From Hymenobacter sp. BT559 (GTDB lineage: Bacteria > Bacteroidota > Bacteroidia > Cytophagales > Hymenobacteraceae): a DNA stretch of 64,000 nt. Position 1 is the first letter of the stretch. Every line of letters starts with the position of its first letter. Below are positions 17,512 through 26,959 of the stretch, piece after piece. The stretch is taken from the NCBI RefSeq assembly GCF_016427535.1, contig NZ_JAELXV010000003.1, forward strand, positions 248,001 to 312,000, given 5' to 3'. Both the position numbers and the translations under genes were made by a program. The notes beneath the pieces were generated by a model, which was given only the letters and a program-made list of their open reading frames with translations, made no database searches and was not told the DNA's origin.

Positions 17512-19149
17512 ATGAAAAACCTGATTGCCCTGGCGCTACCCTGTTTCGTGGTAACGGTCGCCGTTGCCCAGCCAAGCCAAAAAGCAGCGGCCGACTTAGC
17601 CCGCAACCAAGCCCGCGTGAGCGGCGGCGTGCTGCAAGGCGCGGCGGTTGATAATATTCACACCTTCAAGGGCGTACCCTATGCGGCCCCGCCGGTGGGC
17701 AACCTGCGCTGGCGCGAGCCCCAGCCCGCAGCCAAGTGGACCAACCTGCGCCCGGCCACGCAATTCGGACCTAGGGCCATGCAGCTTCCGCTATTTGGCG
17801 ATATGAATTTCCGCTCGAATGGCGTGAGCGAAGACTGCCTCTACCTGAACGTGTGGACCGGGGCCAAAACTACCAGCGAGAAGCGGCCGGTGCTGGTGTA
17901 CTTCTACGGCGGCGGGCTGGTGGCCGGCGACGGCTCGGAGCCGCGCTACGACGGCGAAAGCATGGCCCGCCGGGGCATCGTGTCCGTAACGGTGAACTAT
18001 CGCCTGGGGGCGTTTGGCTTTATGGCCCATCCCGAGCTGACCAAAGAATCGCCTCACCACGCCTCGGGCAACTACGGCCTGCTCGACCAGGCCGCGGCCA
18101 TTAAGTGGGTGAAGGACAATATTGCGGCCTTCGGCGGCGACCCGCAGCACATTACTATCGCGGGCGAGTCGGCGGGCTCGTTTTCGGTGAGCGCCCAAAT
18201 GGCATCACCGCTTTCTAAAAACCTAATAGCCGGCGCCATAGGCGAAAGCGGCTCGCTCCTAGGTCTGCAGCCGCTGCCCGCGCTGGCGCAGGCCGAGCAG
18301 GCGGGCGCTACCTGGGCTACCAGCCTCGGCGTGGGCTCGCTAGCCGCACTACGGGCGCTGCCGGCCCAGCAGGTGCTAGAAGCCAGTGGTAAGCCAGGTG
18401 CGCCGCGCTTTTCGGCCATTGTAGATGGCTACTTGTTTCCGCAGTCGCCCAAGGAAATTTTCTTGGCTGGGCAGCAAGCCAAGGTGCCGCTGCTGGTGGG
18501 CTGGAACTCGCAGGAAAGCGGCTACCAGGGTATCCTGGGCCAGGCTGCTCCAACCGTGGAAAACTACCGCGCCGCCGTGCAGAAAAACTTCGGCGACCGC
18601 GCGGCCGAGGTGCTGCGCCTGTACCCCGCCACCACCGATGCCGAGGTAGAACAAGCCGCTACCGACCTGGCCGGCGACCGCTTTCTGGGCTATAGCACTT
18701 GGAAGTGGGCCGATGCGCACGCTAACACCAGCGGCCGGCCCGTGTACCGCTACTACTACGCCCGCCCGCGCCCGGCCATGACGCCCGAAATGGGCAACGC
18801 CACGGCCAACCTAGCCGGCGGCGTAACCAAGGGCGACCCCAACGCTAAGCCCGCGCCGCCTGCCAAGGGGGCCGTGCACTCGGCCGAGATAGAGTACGCG
18901 CTCGGCAACCTAGGGAGCAATAAAGTATTTGCCTGGACGCCCGACGACTACCAAGTGTCGAAGACCATGCAGGCCTACTTCGCCAATTTCATCAAGACCG
19001 GCAATCCCAACGGCGCGGGCCTGCCTACCTGGCCGGCCCTGAAGCCCGGCGCGGGTGGCCAACTGCTGCACCTCGACGTGCAAACCAAGGCCGTGCCCGA
19101 CCAAACCCGCGACCGCTACTTGCTGCTCGAGCAGCTGGCGACGAAGTAA
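17512..19149 (+). CDS. Carboxylesterase type B, secreted
   Basis: This alpha/beta-hydrolase esterase of 545 residues is exported by a signal peptide (MKNLIALALPCFVVTVAVAQ). The type-B signatures are in order: FKGVPYAAPPVGNLRW near residue 55, EDCLYLNVW around 107, the oxyanion-hole GGG in FYGGGLVAGDGS around 132, and the nucleophile elbow GESAGS with Ser220. A glutamate in the WNSQESG segment near 329 and His456 in AVHSAEIEYALG complete a plausible triad. Length matches the family. The natural ester is not predictable. The gene stands alone, downstream of a large inverted repeat. Confidence 0.93.
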   Translation: MKNLIALALPCFVVTVAVAQPSQKAAADLARNQARVSGGVLQGAAVDNIHTFKGVPYAAPPVGNLRWREPQPAAKWTNLRPATQFGPRAMQLPLFGDMNFRSNGVSEDCLYLNVWTGAKTTSEKRPVLVYFYGGGLVAGDGSEPRYDGESMARRGIVSVTVNYRLGAFGFMAHPELTKESPHHASGNYGLLDQAAAIKWVKDNIAAFGGDPQHITIAGESAGSFSVSAQMASPLSKNLIAGAIGESGSLLGLQPLPALAQAEQAGATWATSLGVGSLAALRALPAQQVLEASGKPGAPRFSAIVDGYLFPQSPKEIFLAGQQAKVPLLVGWNSQESGYQGILGQAAPTVENYRAAVQKNFGDRAAEVLRLYPATTDAEVEQAATDLAGDRFLGYSTWKWADAHANTSGRPVYRYYYARPRPAMTPEMGNATANLAGGVTKGDPNAKPAPPAKGAVHSAEIEYALGNLGSNKVFAWTPDDYQVSKTMQAYFANFIKTGNPNGAGLPTWPALKPGAGGQLLHLDVQTKAVPDQTRDRYLLLEQLATK

Positions 19150-19274
19150 GTGCTAGGCACTAGCAGAGCCGTACGCCGGTGTCTGACTACTAAGGTGATA
19201 GAATTGGTGTGCCTGGGTATTAGGTATAGATAAAACGTTATATCAAATTAGCTCCTCTTTTCGTATGATAGCGT

Positions 19275-21335
19275 ATGGAGCCTACATCATTAACTGACGC
19301 GACCGAGCCCGACGAACTGGCGCAGGTGCTACTGGAGGTAGCTCCGGTAGGTATGATGCTGCTGCGCCCCGTGTTTGCTGCGGAGGGCGGAGACATTATC
19401 GACGTAGTTTTTGAATACCTTAACCCCATAGCCCAGCGCAAAGTCCTGCTGCCGGCGCGGCCTACCGAGTCGCTGCGCACGCTGTACCCCGACGATGAAG
19501 GACTGTTCGCTTTTTACCAAAAAGCTTACCTAAGCGGCGGGCGGGCCGAGTACGAGGGTACCCGCGAGGTTGCCGACTTAGTATTCACTTACCGCCTGGT
19601 GGCGCAGCGGCAGGGCCCTAGGTTGGTTGTCAGCTTCGAAACGACCACCAACCACCCCATTGAGGCGGTGGCCGAGCAGCTGCACGCCAGCCTAACCCGC
19701 GAGCAGGCGGCCCGGCAGCTAGCCGAGCGCCAGCAGCAAGAGGTGACCCGGCTGTTTGAGCAGGCGCCCGTGGCCATTTCGGTGCTGAAGGGGCCCCGGC
19801 ACGTGGTCGAACTCATGAACGAGGCCAACGCGACGCTCCTAGGTAGCACGCGGGAAAAATTGCTGGGTCAGCCCATTATGGAGGCGCTGCCCGAGCTGCA
19901 GGGGCAAGGCTTCGACCTGGTGCTGCACCGGGTGATGCAAGGCGAAACCATCGTGTTTCGGGAAGTATCGGTCGAACTCAGCCGTGCCAACATAGGCAAG
20001 CCCGATAGCGGCTACTACCACGTGACGTACCAGCCCTGGCGGGCCGAAAATGGTGCCATAGTGGGTGCGATAGCCGTGGCGATTGAGGTAACCGACCAGG
20101 TACTGGCGCGCCAGCAACTCGAACTGCTCAACCAGGAGCTAGAAGCCCGCGTGCAGGACCGCACCCGGCAGGCCCACCTCGCGCGGGCCGAGGCCGAGCG
20201 CGAGCGCGGCCGCCTGGCGCAGCTCATTGCCGAGGCCCCGGCCGCCATCTGTGTGCTGGCGGGGCCCAAGTTTGTGTACGAGTTCGTCAATCCGCGCTAC
20301 CAGGCGCTTTTTGATAACCGTACCTTAGTTGGGCGGTCTATTCTGGATGCGGTGCCCGAGTATGCCGACCAGCCCGTGTGGCACGGCCTGCGCGGGGTGT
20401 ACAAAACAGGCCGCACCCACCTAGCCGACAGCAAGGCGGTACCCGTGGCCCGGCCCGACGGCGTGGTGGAAGAGCGCTACTTTACCTACATCGAGCAGGC
20501 CCGCCACAACGAGCACGGCGAAATAGACGGCGTCTATGTGTTTGGCTTTGAAGTGACTGATAAGGTACTGGCGCACGAGCAGGTAAGGCGCCTCAATGAC
20601 AAGCTGACGGCCGCCAACCAGGAGCTATGCGCCGCCAACAAGCAGCTTATGCGCACCAACATCGACCTGGATAATTTCATTTATACGGCCTCGCACGACC
20701 TCAAAGCGCCCATTACCAACATTGAGGGCTTGCTGAACTTACTGAAAAAGAGCCTGCCTGCCGAAGTTCGCACCGACGGCCTAGTGGCTACCGTGCTGAG
20801 CCGCATGCACGGCTCGGTCGAGCGCTTTACGCGCACCATTGGCCACCTCACCGACGTCACCAAGCTACAAATCGAGTTCGCTCATCCTCCCGAAACGCTG
20901 TCGCTGGCGGCCGTGCTGGAAGACGTGCGCCAGGACCTGCTACCCCAGCTTACCGAAGCCGGTGCCGAGCTTGAAGTAGACGTAGATGACTGCCAGCCAC
21001 GCGTATTTTCGGAGAAGAACTTGCGCAGCATCCTCTACAACTTGCTCAGCAATGCTCTCAAGTACCGCCATCCCGCGCGGCCGCCCCGCATCCGTATGGC
21101 CTGTGCCCCCGAGGGTGATGAGCTAGTATTGCAAGTACAAGACAATGGACTGGGCGTGGGTGATTGGCAGCAGGCGCGGCTGTTTCAGTTATTCCAGCGC
21201 TTGCACACCCACGTCGAGGGCTCGGGCCTGGGGCTGTATATGGTGAAGAAAATAGTGGAAAACGCGGGCGGCACCATTACCGTGGAAAGCCAGGTAGACG
21301 TGGGCACCACGTTCATCCTCCGCTTCCCGGCCTAG
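19275..21335 (+). CDS. Cytoplasmic PAS-domain sensor histidine kinase
   Basis: This 686-residue histidine kinase has no transmembrane segment. Two clear PAS domains (LFEQAPVAISVLKGPRH at about 160 and LIAEAPAAICVLAGPKF at about 315) follow a related N-terminal sensor segment. A coiled linker separates the PAS domains (QELEARVQDRTRQAHL). The dimerisation domain has the phospho-acceptor His474 in TASHDLKAPI. The ATPase domain shows the N box NLLSNALKYRHP, G1 DNGLGV and G2 GSGLGLYMVKK. No response regulator is adjacent, so its partner is elsewhere. The input may be an intracellular small molecule or redox state. The TAG stop is inside CCTAGG. Confidence 0.93.
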   Translation: MEPTSLTDATEPDELAQVLLEVAPVGMMLLRPVFAAEGGDIIDVVFEYLNPIAQRKVLLPARPTESLRTLYPDDEGLFAFYQKAYLSGGRAEYEGTREVADLVFTYRLVAQRQGPRLVVSFETTTNHPIEAVAEQLHASLTREQAARQLAERQQQEVTRLFEQAPVAISVLKGPRHVVELMNEANATLLGSTREKLLGQPIMEALPELQGQGFDLVLHRVMQGETIVFREVSVELSRANIGKPDSGYYHVTYQPWRAENGAIVGAIAVAIEVTDQVLARQQLELLNQELEARVQDRTRQAHLARAEAERERGRLAQLIAEAPAAICVLAGPKFVYEFVNPRYQALFDNRTLVGRSILDAVPEYADQPVWHGLRGVYKTGRTHLADSKAVPVARPDGVVEERYFTYIEQARHNEHGEIDGVYVFGFEVTDKVLAHEQVRRLNDKLTAANQELCAANKQLMRTNIDLDNFIYTASHDLKAPITNIEGLLNLLKKSLPAEVRTDGLVATVLSRMHGSVERFTRTIGHLTDVTKLQIEFAHPPETLSLAAVLEDVRQDLLPQLTEAGAELEVDVDDCQPRVFSEKNLRSILYNLLSNALKYRHPARPPRIRMACAPEGDELVLQVQDNGLGVGDWQQARLFQLFQRLHTHVEGSGLGLYMVKKIVENAGGTITVESQVDVGTTFILRFPA

Positions 21336-21350
21336 GACAATAAACAATTA

Positions 21351-21429
21351 TCATTGCGAGCGCAGCGAAGCAATCGCACCCCAATAGTGTCGCTCAACAG
21401 GTGTGGTTGCTTCGCTGTGCTCGAAATGA
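21351..21429. repeat. 30-bp imperfect inverted repeat between convergent genes
   Basis: The arms at 21351-21380 and 21400-21429 match with about four mismatches around TCATTGCGAGCGCAGCGAAG. A single half-copy of the same family (GCTTTGCTACGCTCGCAATG) is seen at about 50470-50491. The element separates convergent genes and may terminate both transcripts. Confidence 0.8.
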
Positions 21430-21446
21430 CAGACGGTACTAATTAC

Positions 21447-23363
21447 TCAGCGCTGGCGAGTAGTGTCCGTTAGCGTTAATAAAAACGCTTTGAGGTCGGC
21501 TACGTCGCGGGTAGAAAGGTGCAGCTTGTCGGGCGGCAGGGTTTGGTTTTCGACGGAAATACCCTGGCCTACCCCGCCGCCCTCGTTATAGAACGCGATG
21601 ACCTCATCTAGGGTGCGAAACTGCCCATTGTGCATATAAGGCGCGGTGAGCGCCACGTTACGCAGCGTAGGCGTTTTGAAAGAATGGCGCAATGGGGCCA
21701 GCTTGGTGAGAGCGTAGCGCCCTAGGTCGGGGTCGAGCTGCCGGCTGCTGGGGCGCGTGGGCACGCCCAACACCTCGGCCTCCGAGTCTTGGAAAGTAGG
21801 GGGTGCGGTGCCGTTGGTGAGGGGCAAGAAGTGACAGGTGGCGCAGCGTGCCCGACCCGCGTAGAGATTAAAGCCGCGCACGGCGGCCGAACTCAAGGCG
21901 GCGTCCTTTTCGCCGCGCACGTAGCGGTCGAAGGGTGCGTTGAGGCGCACGAGGCTGCGCTCGTAGGCAGCCAGCGCGTTTTGGATGCGCACCGGGCTCA
22001 CGAGCGGCGCGCCAGCTTCGGTGCCGGGAAAAGCTTGGCGGAACTGCGCGGCGTAGCGCGGCTGCCGGGCCAGGCGGCCGGCGGCAGATTCCAGTGAGCC
22101 GTGCATCTCGTCGCGGCTGCCGACTACATCAATGGCTTGGTTTTCAAGATTGGGGGCGCGCAGGTCGTAGAATTGCCCGGCCTGGAGTGCGGCATTGAGG
22201 ATGGTAGGGGTGTTGCGCCGCAACGTACCGCCGTTGAGCGTGGCGCTCAAGGCCAGGCCATCGGTGAAGGCGCGGCTTGGCTGGTGGCATGAGACGCAGG
22301 AGCGGCCGCCGCCGCTCAGCACGGGGTCGTGGAATAGCGCGCGACCTAGGGCCACCTTGGCCGGGTTACTGAACCACTGCCGGTTGCCAGTATAGAAATC
22401 GGGGTTGAATGCACCCGTATCGAATAGCGTGGCCGCGTTGGGCCGCAACGCCCGCAACTCGCCCGGAAACGGCGCAATGTTTAATTGCATCTGCAAAGCC
22501 AGTAGGCTGCGCCCCAGTGGATTGGCGTGGCTGCGAATAAACCCTATGCGGTCGAACAACGCAAAATCTTGTTGCTGTAGTAGGGCCGTGCGAGCCGCCG
22601 CCAGCCGGGCTTGCGCGGTAGGCGCGGCTGGCTTGCCAGCGGTAGCGCCAGCCGGGGCATACAGCCGCAACGACGCTTCTAGAGCACCTAGGGCGGCCTC
22701 TGCTTCAGGCAAGGTGGCGGTGGGGCACAGCGGCGTATCGAAGCCCGTGATACCCAGTGCCACCACCCGAAACACCTGCTGCCGCAAGGCGTCAAAGACG
22801 TGAGCATCAGTAAACTCTTGGTCGGCCCACGAGAGCTGGAGCGAGCGCATCTGCCGTCGCAGGCGCACTACTTGGCGGCGCAGTTCGGTGCGGCTGGCCG
22901 TGTCTTGGGCGGCCGGGGCGGGGCTAGGGTACAGCAGCGGCTCAATTACCTGCAAGCCCGCCGGCTCAAACATCTTGGTCTCTTCCACCTCCACTTCAGC
23001 CACGGGCGCGCCATTCACCAACCGGCTGGTGGCGGGCAAAAAGTATTCGGTAAACGGCTCGACGCGCTTGTAGGCCAGCCGGCAGCGCCGGAATGCCTGC
23101 CGCAGCGAATCGATAGGGAGCGGCTCAGCGGCGGGCCGGCGGCTCAGCGGCAGCAGCTCCTTATCAATGAGGGCTAACAGGTGCCCTAGGTCGCGAGCTA
23201 CGGCGGTTTTTACCTGAGCTGGGCGCGAGCGGGCTTGCTGGGTGGTTTGGCCGGTGGGGGCGGGTGGGGGAGTGGCCTGCTCGTCGGTGGCGGGCGTGCA
23301 GTAGGTCAGCACGCTTGCCAGTAGCAGATTTAGGCTTAAAAATTGAAAAAGAGGCTGTTTCAT
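21447..23363 (-). CDS. Di-haem cytochrome c peroxidase-like protein with N-terminal helical domain
   Basis: This 638-residue exported protein belongs to the MauG/bacterial cytochrome c peroxidase group, which reduces peroxide or oxidises substrates in the periplasm with two c-type haems. The haem sites are CVSCH (356-360) and CATCH (507-511), with the usual NTPTILN segment between them. The first part (about 55-235) is an extra helical domain with FTDAHVFDALRQQVFRVVALG. It looks like an imelysin-like helical bundle, as often seen in Bacteroidota peroxidases of this length; that is an inference. The N-terminus is hydrophobic up to Cys22, but the residue before Cys is Tyr, which is unusual for a lipobox. 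Confidence 0.88.
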   Translation of the reverse strand: MKQPLFQFLSLNLLLASVLTYCTPATDEQATPPPAPTGQTTQQARSRPAQVKTAVARDLGHLLALIDKELLPLSRRPAAEPLPIDSLRQAFRRCRLAYKRVEPFTEYFLPATSRLVNGAPVAEVEVEETKMFEPAGLQVIEPLLYPSPAPAAQDTASRTELRRQVVRLRRQMRSLQLSWADQEFTDAHVFDALRQQVFRVVALGITGFDTPLCPTATLPEAEAALGALEASLRLYAPAGATAGKPAAPTAQARLAAARTALLQQQDFALFDRIGFIRSHANPLGRSLLALQMQLNIAPFPGELRALRPNAATLFDTGAFNPDFYTGNRQWFSNPAKVALGRALFHDPVLSGGGRSCVSCHQPSRAFTDGLALSATLNGGTLRRNTPTILNAALQAGQFYDLRAPNLENQAIDVVGSRDEMHGSLESAAGRLARQPRYAAQFRQAFPGTEAGAPLVSPVRIQNALAAYERSLVRLNAPFDRYVRGEKDAALSSAAVRGFNLYAGRARCATCHFLPLTNGTAPPTFQDSEAEVLGVPTRPSSRQLDPDLGRYALTKLAPLRHSFKTPTLRNVALTAPYMHNGQFRTLDEVIAFYNEGGGVGQGISVENQTLPPDKLHLSTRDVADLKAFLLTLTDTTRQR

Positions 23364-23415
23364 AAAAGTGCCAAGCTGTGGCCGCTGATGCAGAAGCGAG
23401 GCTATCCCTCACTGG

Positions 23416-23442
23416 TCATGCAGCGCGTAGCGAAGCATGACA
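23416..23442. repeat. Short GTCATGC/GCATGAC inverted repeat
   Basis: A short inverted pair with a core shared with the elements at 6002-6106 and 48065-48109 lies between two minus-strand genes. It looks like a reduced member of the same family. Confidence 0.55.
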
Positions 23443-23463
23443 GTTAGTTGTGCTTCTATAAAA

Positions 23464-23497
23464 CAGCACCCCCCACCAGGGCCGGCGGAGGGTGCTG
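23464..23497 (-). terminator. Terminator after the PhoX-like gene
   Basis: On the minus strand the stem CAGCACCC/GGGTGCTG with a G-rich loop is followed by TTTT. It lies 23 bases beyond the stop codon at 23520. Confidence 0.75.
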
Positions 23498-23519
23498 CAA
23501 AGGCCCTAGGTCCTGAAAA

Positions 23520-25001
23520 CTACTTGGCTACGCCGCGCACGATGACGACCTGGCCGCCCTCGCTGTTGGTGTTGGAAGTTGCTCCTGAGCCATCGGCGTT
23601 ACGGAACTTGGTATCCTGCCAGGTGTGGGGGTGAATGTTGACCAAGAAGGTGTTAGGCGTATTTACGAGGTCGCTGATGTCGTACATGGCGCCGTATTCC
23701 CAGGAGCTTTTCTGCTGGTTGTTGCTGGGGTTATACTTGGCGTTGAAGGTGGCATCAGTGCGGCGGTGGTCCATTTCAAGCATGGCCTTGGCGCGCTGGC
23801 TGGGGCTGTTGATGGCCCACTGCCAGATGCGGCCGTCGTGGTTGTTGGCCACGTAGTACGAGTCGCCGTCTTCCTGAATGTAGACGTAGTTGTCGGTCAC
23901 GCAGATATTGTCCGGGTTCACGATGTAGTTGCCGGGGTCGCTGGCGCCGTCTACTACCACTTCGAGCTTGGCGGCGGCGGTAGGGTCGGTGGCATTCAGG
24001 TTCAGCTTATAAACGCGGCCCCACATGGTTTTGCCAGCCACGGGCGTCACTTTATCCGAAGCGCTCACGCCGGTAGCCGTGAAGTACACCTCGCGGTTGT
24101 TGGCGGCGCTGCCCTTGCGGTAGTCTAGGTCCTCCACGCGGGCTAGCTGCAAGGCATTGTTGGTCACCGAGAAGGCAGCAATTTGGGCGCCCGTCATGGT
24201 GGTCACGTTGGGTACCTCTACCCACTGCACGTCGTAGCTGGTGCCGGAGCTCATGTTGGTCTCGACGGGGTCGTTGTTCTGGCGCTTCATCATATAAAGC
24301 TTGCCATTGTCGAGGTCGCCGGGCGTGTTGCTCACGTAGAGCAGCACCTGGCCGTTGGTGTCGTCTTCGCCAATCACGATAACCGTTTTGCCGGGGTAAG
24401 CCTGCTTGCTGAGCGGCACGGCGTTTTCCATGCTGGCCTTACCTAGGGCGGGCTTGCGGCGGCTCGAGTTAGACTTGTTGGCCGTGCCTAGTGGGTCGAG
24501 GGCGTGCACCATGCTTTCGGAGCCGCTTTCGCCGGCCGTCAGGAAGGTGGGTATCGGGAAGCCGTGCTCTTCGGGCGTGGCCAGCGTGGCCGAGCACAGG
24601 CGGGTGGTGCCGCCATTGTAGTCCAGGATATACTCGCCGCGTACCGGCTTGAAGGTGCGGTCAAGGTACACGCGCGATACCGACTGCGAAATCTCGTGGT
24701 TGTTAATCAGCACGTAGCCACCCTCGGCGGCGGGATTCTTCAGCAGGCCGGCGCCATCGGGTTGCGGGCCAAATATGAAGTTGGGCGACCCGGCCAGCAC
24801 ATCGTCCGACGAAATCAGGGGCATGATTTGCAGGTTCTCAAAGCCCGACATTGCCTTCACCAGCGATGGCGTCACCGATTGTGCCTTCAGCTCGACGGGG
24901 TTGCCGGGCTCGTTGTTATCGTCGTTGCTGCAAGCTGCTAGCAAGGGCAGAAGACCTAGGGCCGCTAGGCGGGCCGAACGAAGAAGAGTAGTGTTGGTCA
25001 T
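23520..25001 (-). CDS. PhoX-like (DUF839) phosphatase lipoprotein
   Basis: This 493-residue envelope protein has a lipoprotein signal (RLAALGLLPLLAACS, Cys at about residue 25). The body resembles the DUF839/PhoX beta-propeller family, whose characterised members are calcium/iron alkaline phosphatases. Family-like segments are GGYVLINNHEIS (about 92-103), the GTTRLCSATLATPEEHGFPI region (about 131-150) and ARVEDLDYRKG later on. PhoX itself is a Tat substrate in many bacteria; this protein instead carries a Sec lipoprotein signal. Phosphatase activity is inferred from the family only. A strong terminator follows. Confidence 0.75.
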   Translation of the reverse strand: MTNTTLLRSARLAALGLLPLLAACSNDDNNEPGNPVELKAQSVTPSLVKAMSGFENLQIMPLISSDDVLAGSPNFIFGPQPDGAGLLKNPAAEGGYVLINNHEISQSVSRVYLDRTFKPVRGEYILDYNGGTTRLCSATLATPEEHGFPIPTFLTAGESGSESMVHALDPLGTANKSNSSRRKPALGKASMENAVPLSKQAYPGKTVIVIGEDDTNGQVLLYVSNTPGDLDNGKLYMMKRQNNDPVETNMSSGTSYDVQWVEVPNVTTMTGAQIAAFSVTNNALQLARVEDLDYRKGSAANNREVYFTATGVSASDKVTPVAGKTMWGRVYKLNLNATDPTAAAKLEVVVDGASDPGNYIVNPDNICVTDNYVYIQEDGDSYYVANNHDGRIWQWAINSPSQRAKAMLEMDHRRTDATFNAKYNPSNNQQKSSWEYGAMYDISDLVNTPNTFLVNIHPHTWQDTKFRNADGSGATSNTNSEGGQVVIVRGVAK

Positions 25002-25115
25002 AAAATAAAAACGGAAAAAAACTGGGTTCTAACAGGTCCCCAAAATTCCTCGTTTAGTGTTACGCCAACGTCAAGCCGTAATTATGAAAATTTGATTAAG
25101 GAAAATGCAAAAGCT

Positions 25116-25814
25116 TTACTTCTTAAAAAACGTCAGTAAGTCAGCCTTATACGAGTTGCCAATGGGTATCTCGTCGCCCGTAGTCAATACCAGTTGCTCG
25201 GGTTGAAGCAGCTTGATGTGGGCCGCCGCCACGATAAAGGAGCGCTGCACCCGCACAAAGCGCTCGCCTAGGGTGTCTACCATCTCCTTCATAGTGGCGT
25301 GGTGCAGGTAGGTTTTGGCAGCCGTCACGATTTTTACATAGTCTTTGCAGCCCTCCACAAATAGAATATCGCGGTACGGCACTTTCAGCAAGCTGCCTTG
25401 TTCCTTGAGTAGCAGGTGGGTGTCGTCGGCGGCATTGGGCGCGGCGGCTGGGGTAGGGGGTTGGTAGCGCGCCACGGCCTTTTGGAAGCGCTCGTAGCTG
25501 AACGGCTTGAGCAAGTAATCGAGCACGTTGAGCTCGAAGCCCTCGTAGGCGTACTCGCGGTAGGCGGTAGTGAGGATGGTAGCGGGCGGCGAGGGGAGCG
25601 TTTTGAGGAAATTTAATCCCGTAACAAGCGGCATTTCAATGTCTAAGAACATTAAATCGACCGGGTGCTGGCGCAGGTGCTCGTGGGCCTCCAGGGCGTG
25701 GCGGCACAGGCCGCTGAGCACGAGGCCTGGCGTTTGGGCAATGAATTGCTTTAAGACCTGGTGGGCCAGCGGCTCATCGTCGACTATCAGGCAGCGGGTA
25801 GGGGCAGTGCTCAT
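25116..25814 (-). CDS. LytTR-type response regulator
   Basis: This is a 232-residue two-component DNA-binding regulator. The receiver domain (1-120) has the acidic pair at 12-13 and the phosphorylated Asp58 in FLDIEMP; the conserved Lys is in YLLKPFSYERF. The LytTR DNA-binding domain fills about 130-232 (LLKEQGSLLKVPYRDILFVEG..TMKEMVDTLGERFVRVQRSFIV). It overlaps the upstream kinase gene by the ATGA at 25811-25814, so the two are translationally coupled. The likely binding sites are the 21-bp-spaced TGGTCGAAA repeats upstream of the operon at 26960-27038, which also face the divergent outer-membrane gene. Confidence 0.95.
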   Translation of the reverse strand: MSTAPTRCLIVDDEPLAHQVLKQFIAQTPGLVLSGLCRHALEAHEHLRQHPVDLMFLDIEMPLVTGLNFLKTLPSPPATILTTAYREYAYEGFELNVLDYLLKPFSYERFQKAVARYQPPTPAAAPNAADDTHLLLKEQGSLLKVPYRDILFVEGCKDYVKIVTAAKTYLHHATMKEMVDTLGERFVRVQRSFIVAAAHIKLLQPEQLVLTTGDEIPIGNSYKADLLTFFKK

Positions 25815-26908
25815 AGGTGCAAAATAAGCTCGGCGCGGTAGCGGCCGTTGTTCTCGCCTAGGTGTAGCTCGTGGGTGCCGGGGTAGTAAAGCTGCAAGCG
25901 CCGCTTAATATTCTCTAAGCCAATGCCTCCGCTGCGGCGCGGCGACGCGGGTGGCGGGCTGGGCAGCATGTCATTCTCGATGACGAAGCGCAATTGGCCC
26001 GGCGCGGTCGTGAGGGTGGCCTCCACACTGGCATCGTCGCTGAAGTGGTGGCGGCCGTGCTTAAAGCTGTTTTCGACCAGCGGCAGCCATAGCAGCGGCG
26101 GCACCTGCCGCCCGCCTAGGTCGGCCCCGGCCGTGCTAAACCGAATGCGCGCGCCCTCATACTTGCGCTGCTCTAGCTCGAAGTAATTGTCTAGAAACGC
26201 CACTTCATCGGCTAGGTTTATGCGCTCCTTGCCACTGTCGTAGAGCACGTAGCGCATCAGCTCCGACAGCAGCAAGATGAAGCGTGGCGTTTCGGGCGAG
26301 CCTGCTAGGCTGAGACCGTAGATGCTATTAAGAGTGTTGAAGAGGAAATGCGGCTGCAGCTGTGCTTTGAGCTGCTCAAGCTGCAAGGCGGCATGCTCCT
26401 TTTCGATTTGGCGGCGGCGCATCTCCTGCTCGAAGGCCACCCGCACAAAGCCCACGCAGCTAAAGGCGAGAAAATCGGTCAGCAGCAATAGTAAATAAGG
26501 CATGCCGGGGTGGAACAGTAGCCGAATGCCGTCGCGGTAGTAGTGCTGGTAAAACGCGGCCAGCGCCGGCGGCACGGCCACGGGCCGAAAAGCCAGCGCC
26601 ATCAGCATCGTGTTGAGCTTGATTCCCCACCACATATACAATATTGCCCCTAGCACCAGCAGTGCCGCGTAGCGCCGTCGGCGCAGCAGCCGGGGCAGCA
26701 GCCAGCGGTAGTAGGGCACCACATAGAGCGTAGCCGCCAGCGCAAACAGTATCAGCTGCGGAAAGGGAAAATTGGCCCTTTCGGTCGGGTGCAGCCGGCT
26801 GTCCTCCATAAAGTAGTTGTACTTATACATCCCTACATAGAGCGCCCACACTAGCACTTCAAAAAACAGGGGGAAGCGGCTAGGCCGCGCGGCATCGTCT
26901 TGTTGCAT
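25811..26908 (-). CDS. LytS-type membrane histidine kinase
   Basis: This 365-residue kinase has four predicted transmembrane helices in the first half (about 12-28, 50-68, 82-102, 135-160) and a short coiled linker. The His_kinase domain carries the phospho-acceptor motif QLQPHFLFNTLNSIYGL. The ATPase domain has PLVENSFKHG as N box and GGIGLENIKRRL as G box. The start at 26908 (MQQDDAARPSRF) is preferred to an in-frame ATG at 26953, because the latter would reach back towards the divergent operator. It is the first gene of a two-gene operon with the LytTR regulator. Confidence 0.92.
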   Translation of the reverse strand: MQQDDAARPSRFPLFFEVLVWALYVGMYKYNYFMEDSRLHPTERANFPFPQLILFALAATLYVVPYYRWLLPRLLRRRRYAALLVLGAILYMWWGIKLNTMLMALAFRPVAVPPALAAFYQHYYRDGIRLLFHPGMPYLLLLLTDFLAFSCVGFVRVAFEQEMRRRQIEKEHAALQLEQLKAQLQPHFLFNTLNSIYGLSLAGSPETPRFILLLSELMRYVLYDSGKERINLADEVAFLDNYFELEQRKYEGARIRFSTAGADLGGRQVPPLLWLPLVENSFKHGRHHFSDDASVEATLTTAPGQLRFVIENDMLPSPPPASPRRSGGIGLENIKRRLQLYYPGTHELHLGENNGRYRAELILHL

Positions 26909-26959
26909 GGAGCGAAGGTGGCAGCCGAAAGCCTGCCTAGGGTAAGAAAGCACCCTGAA

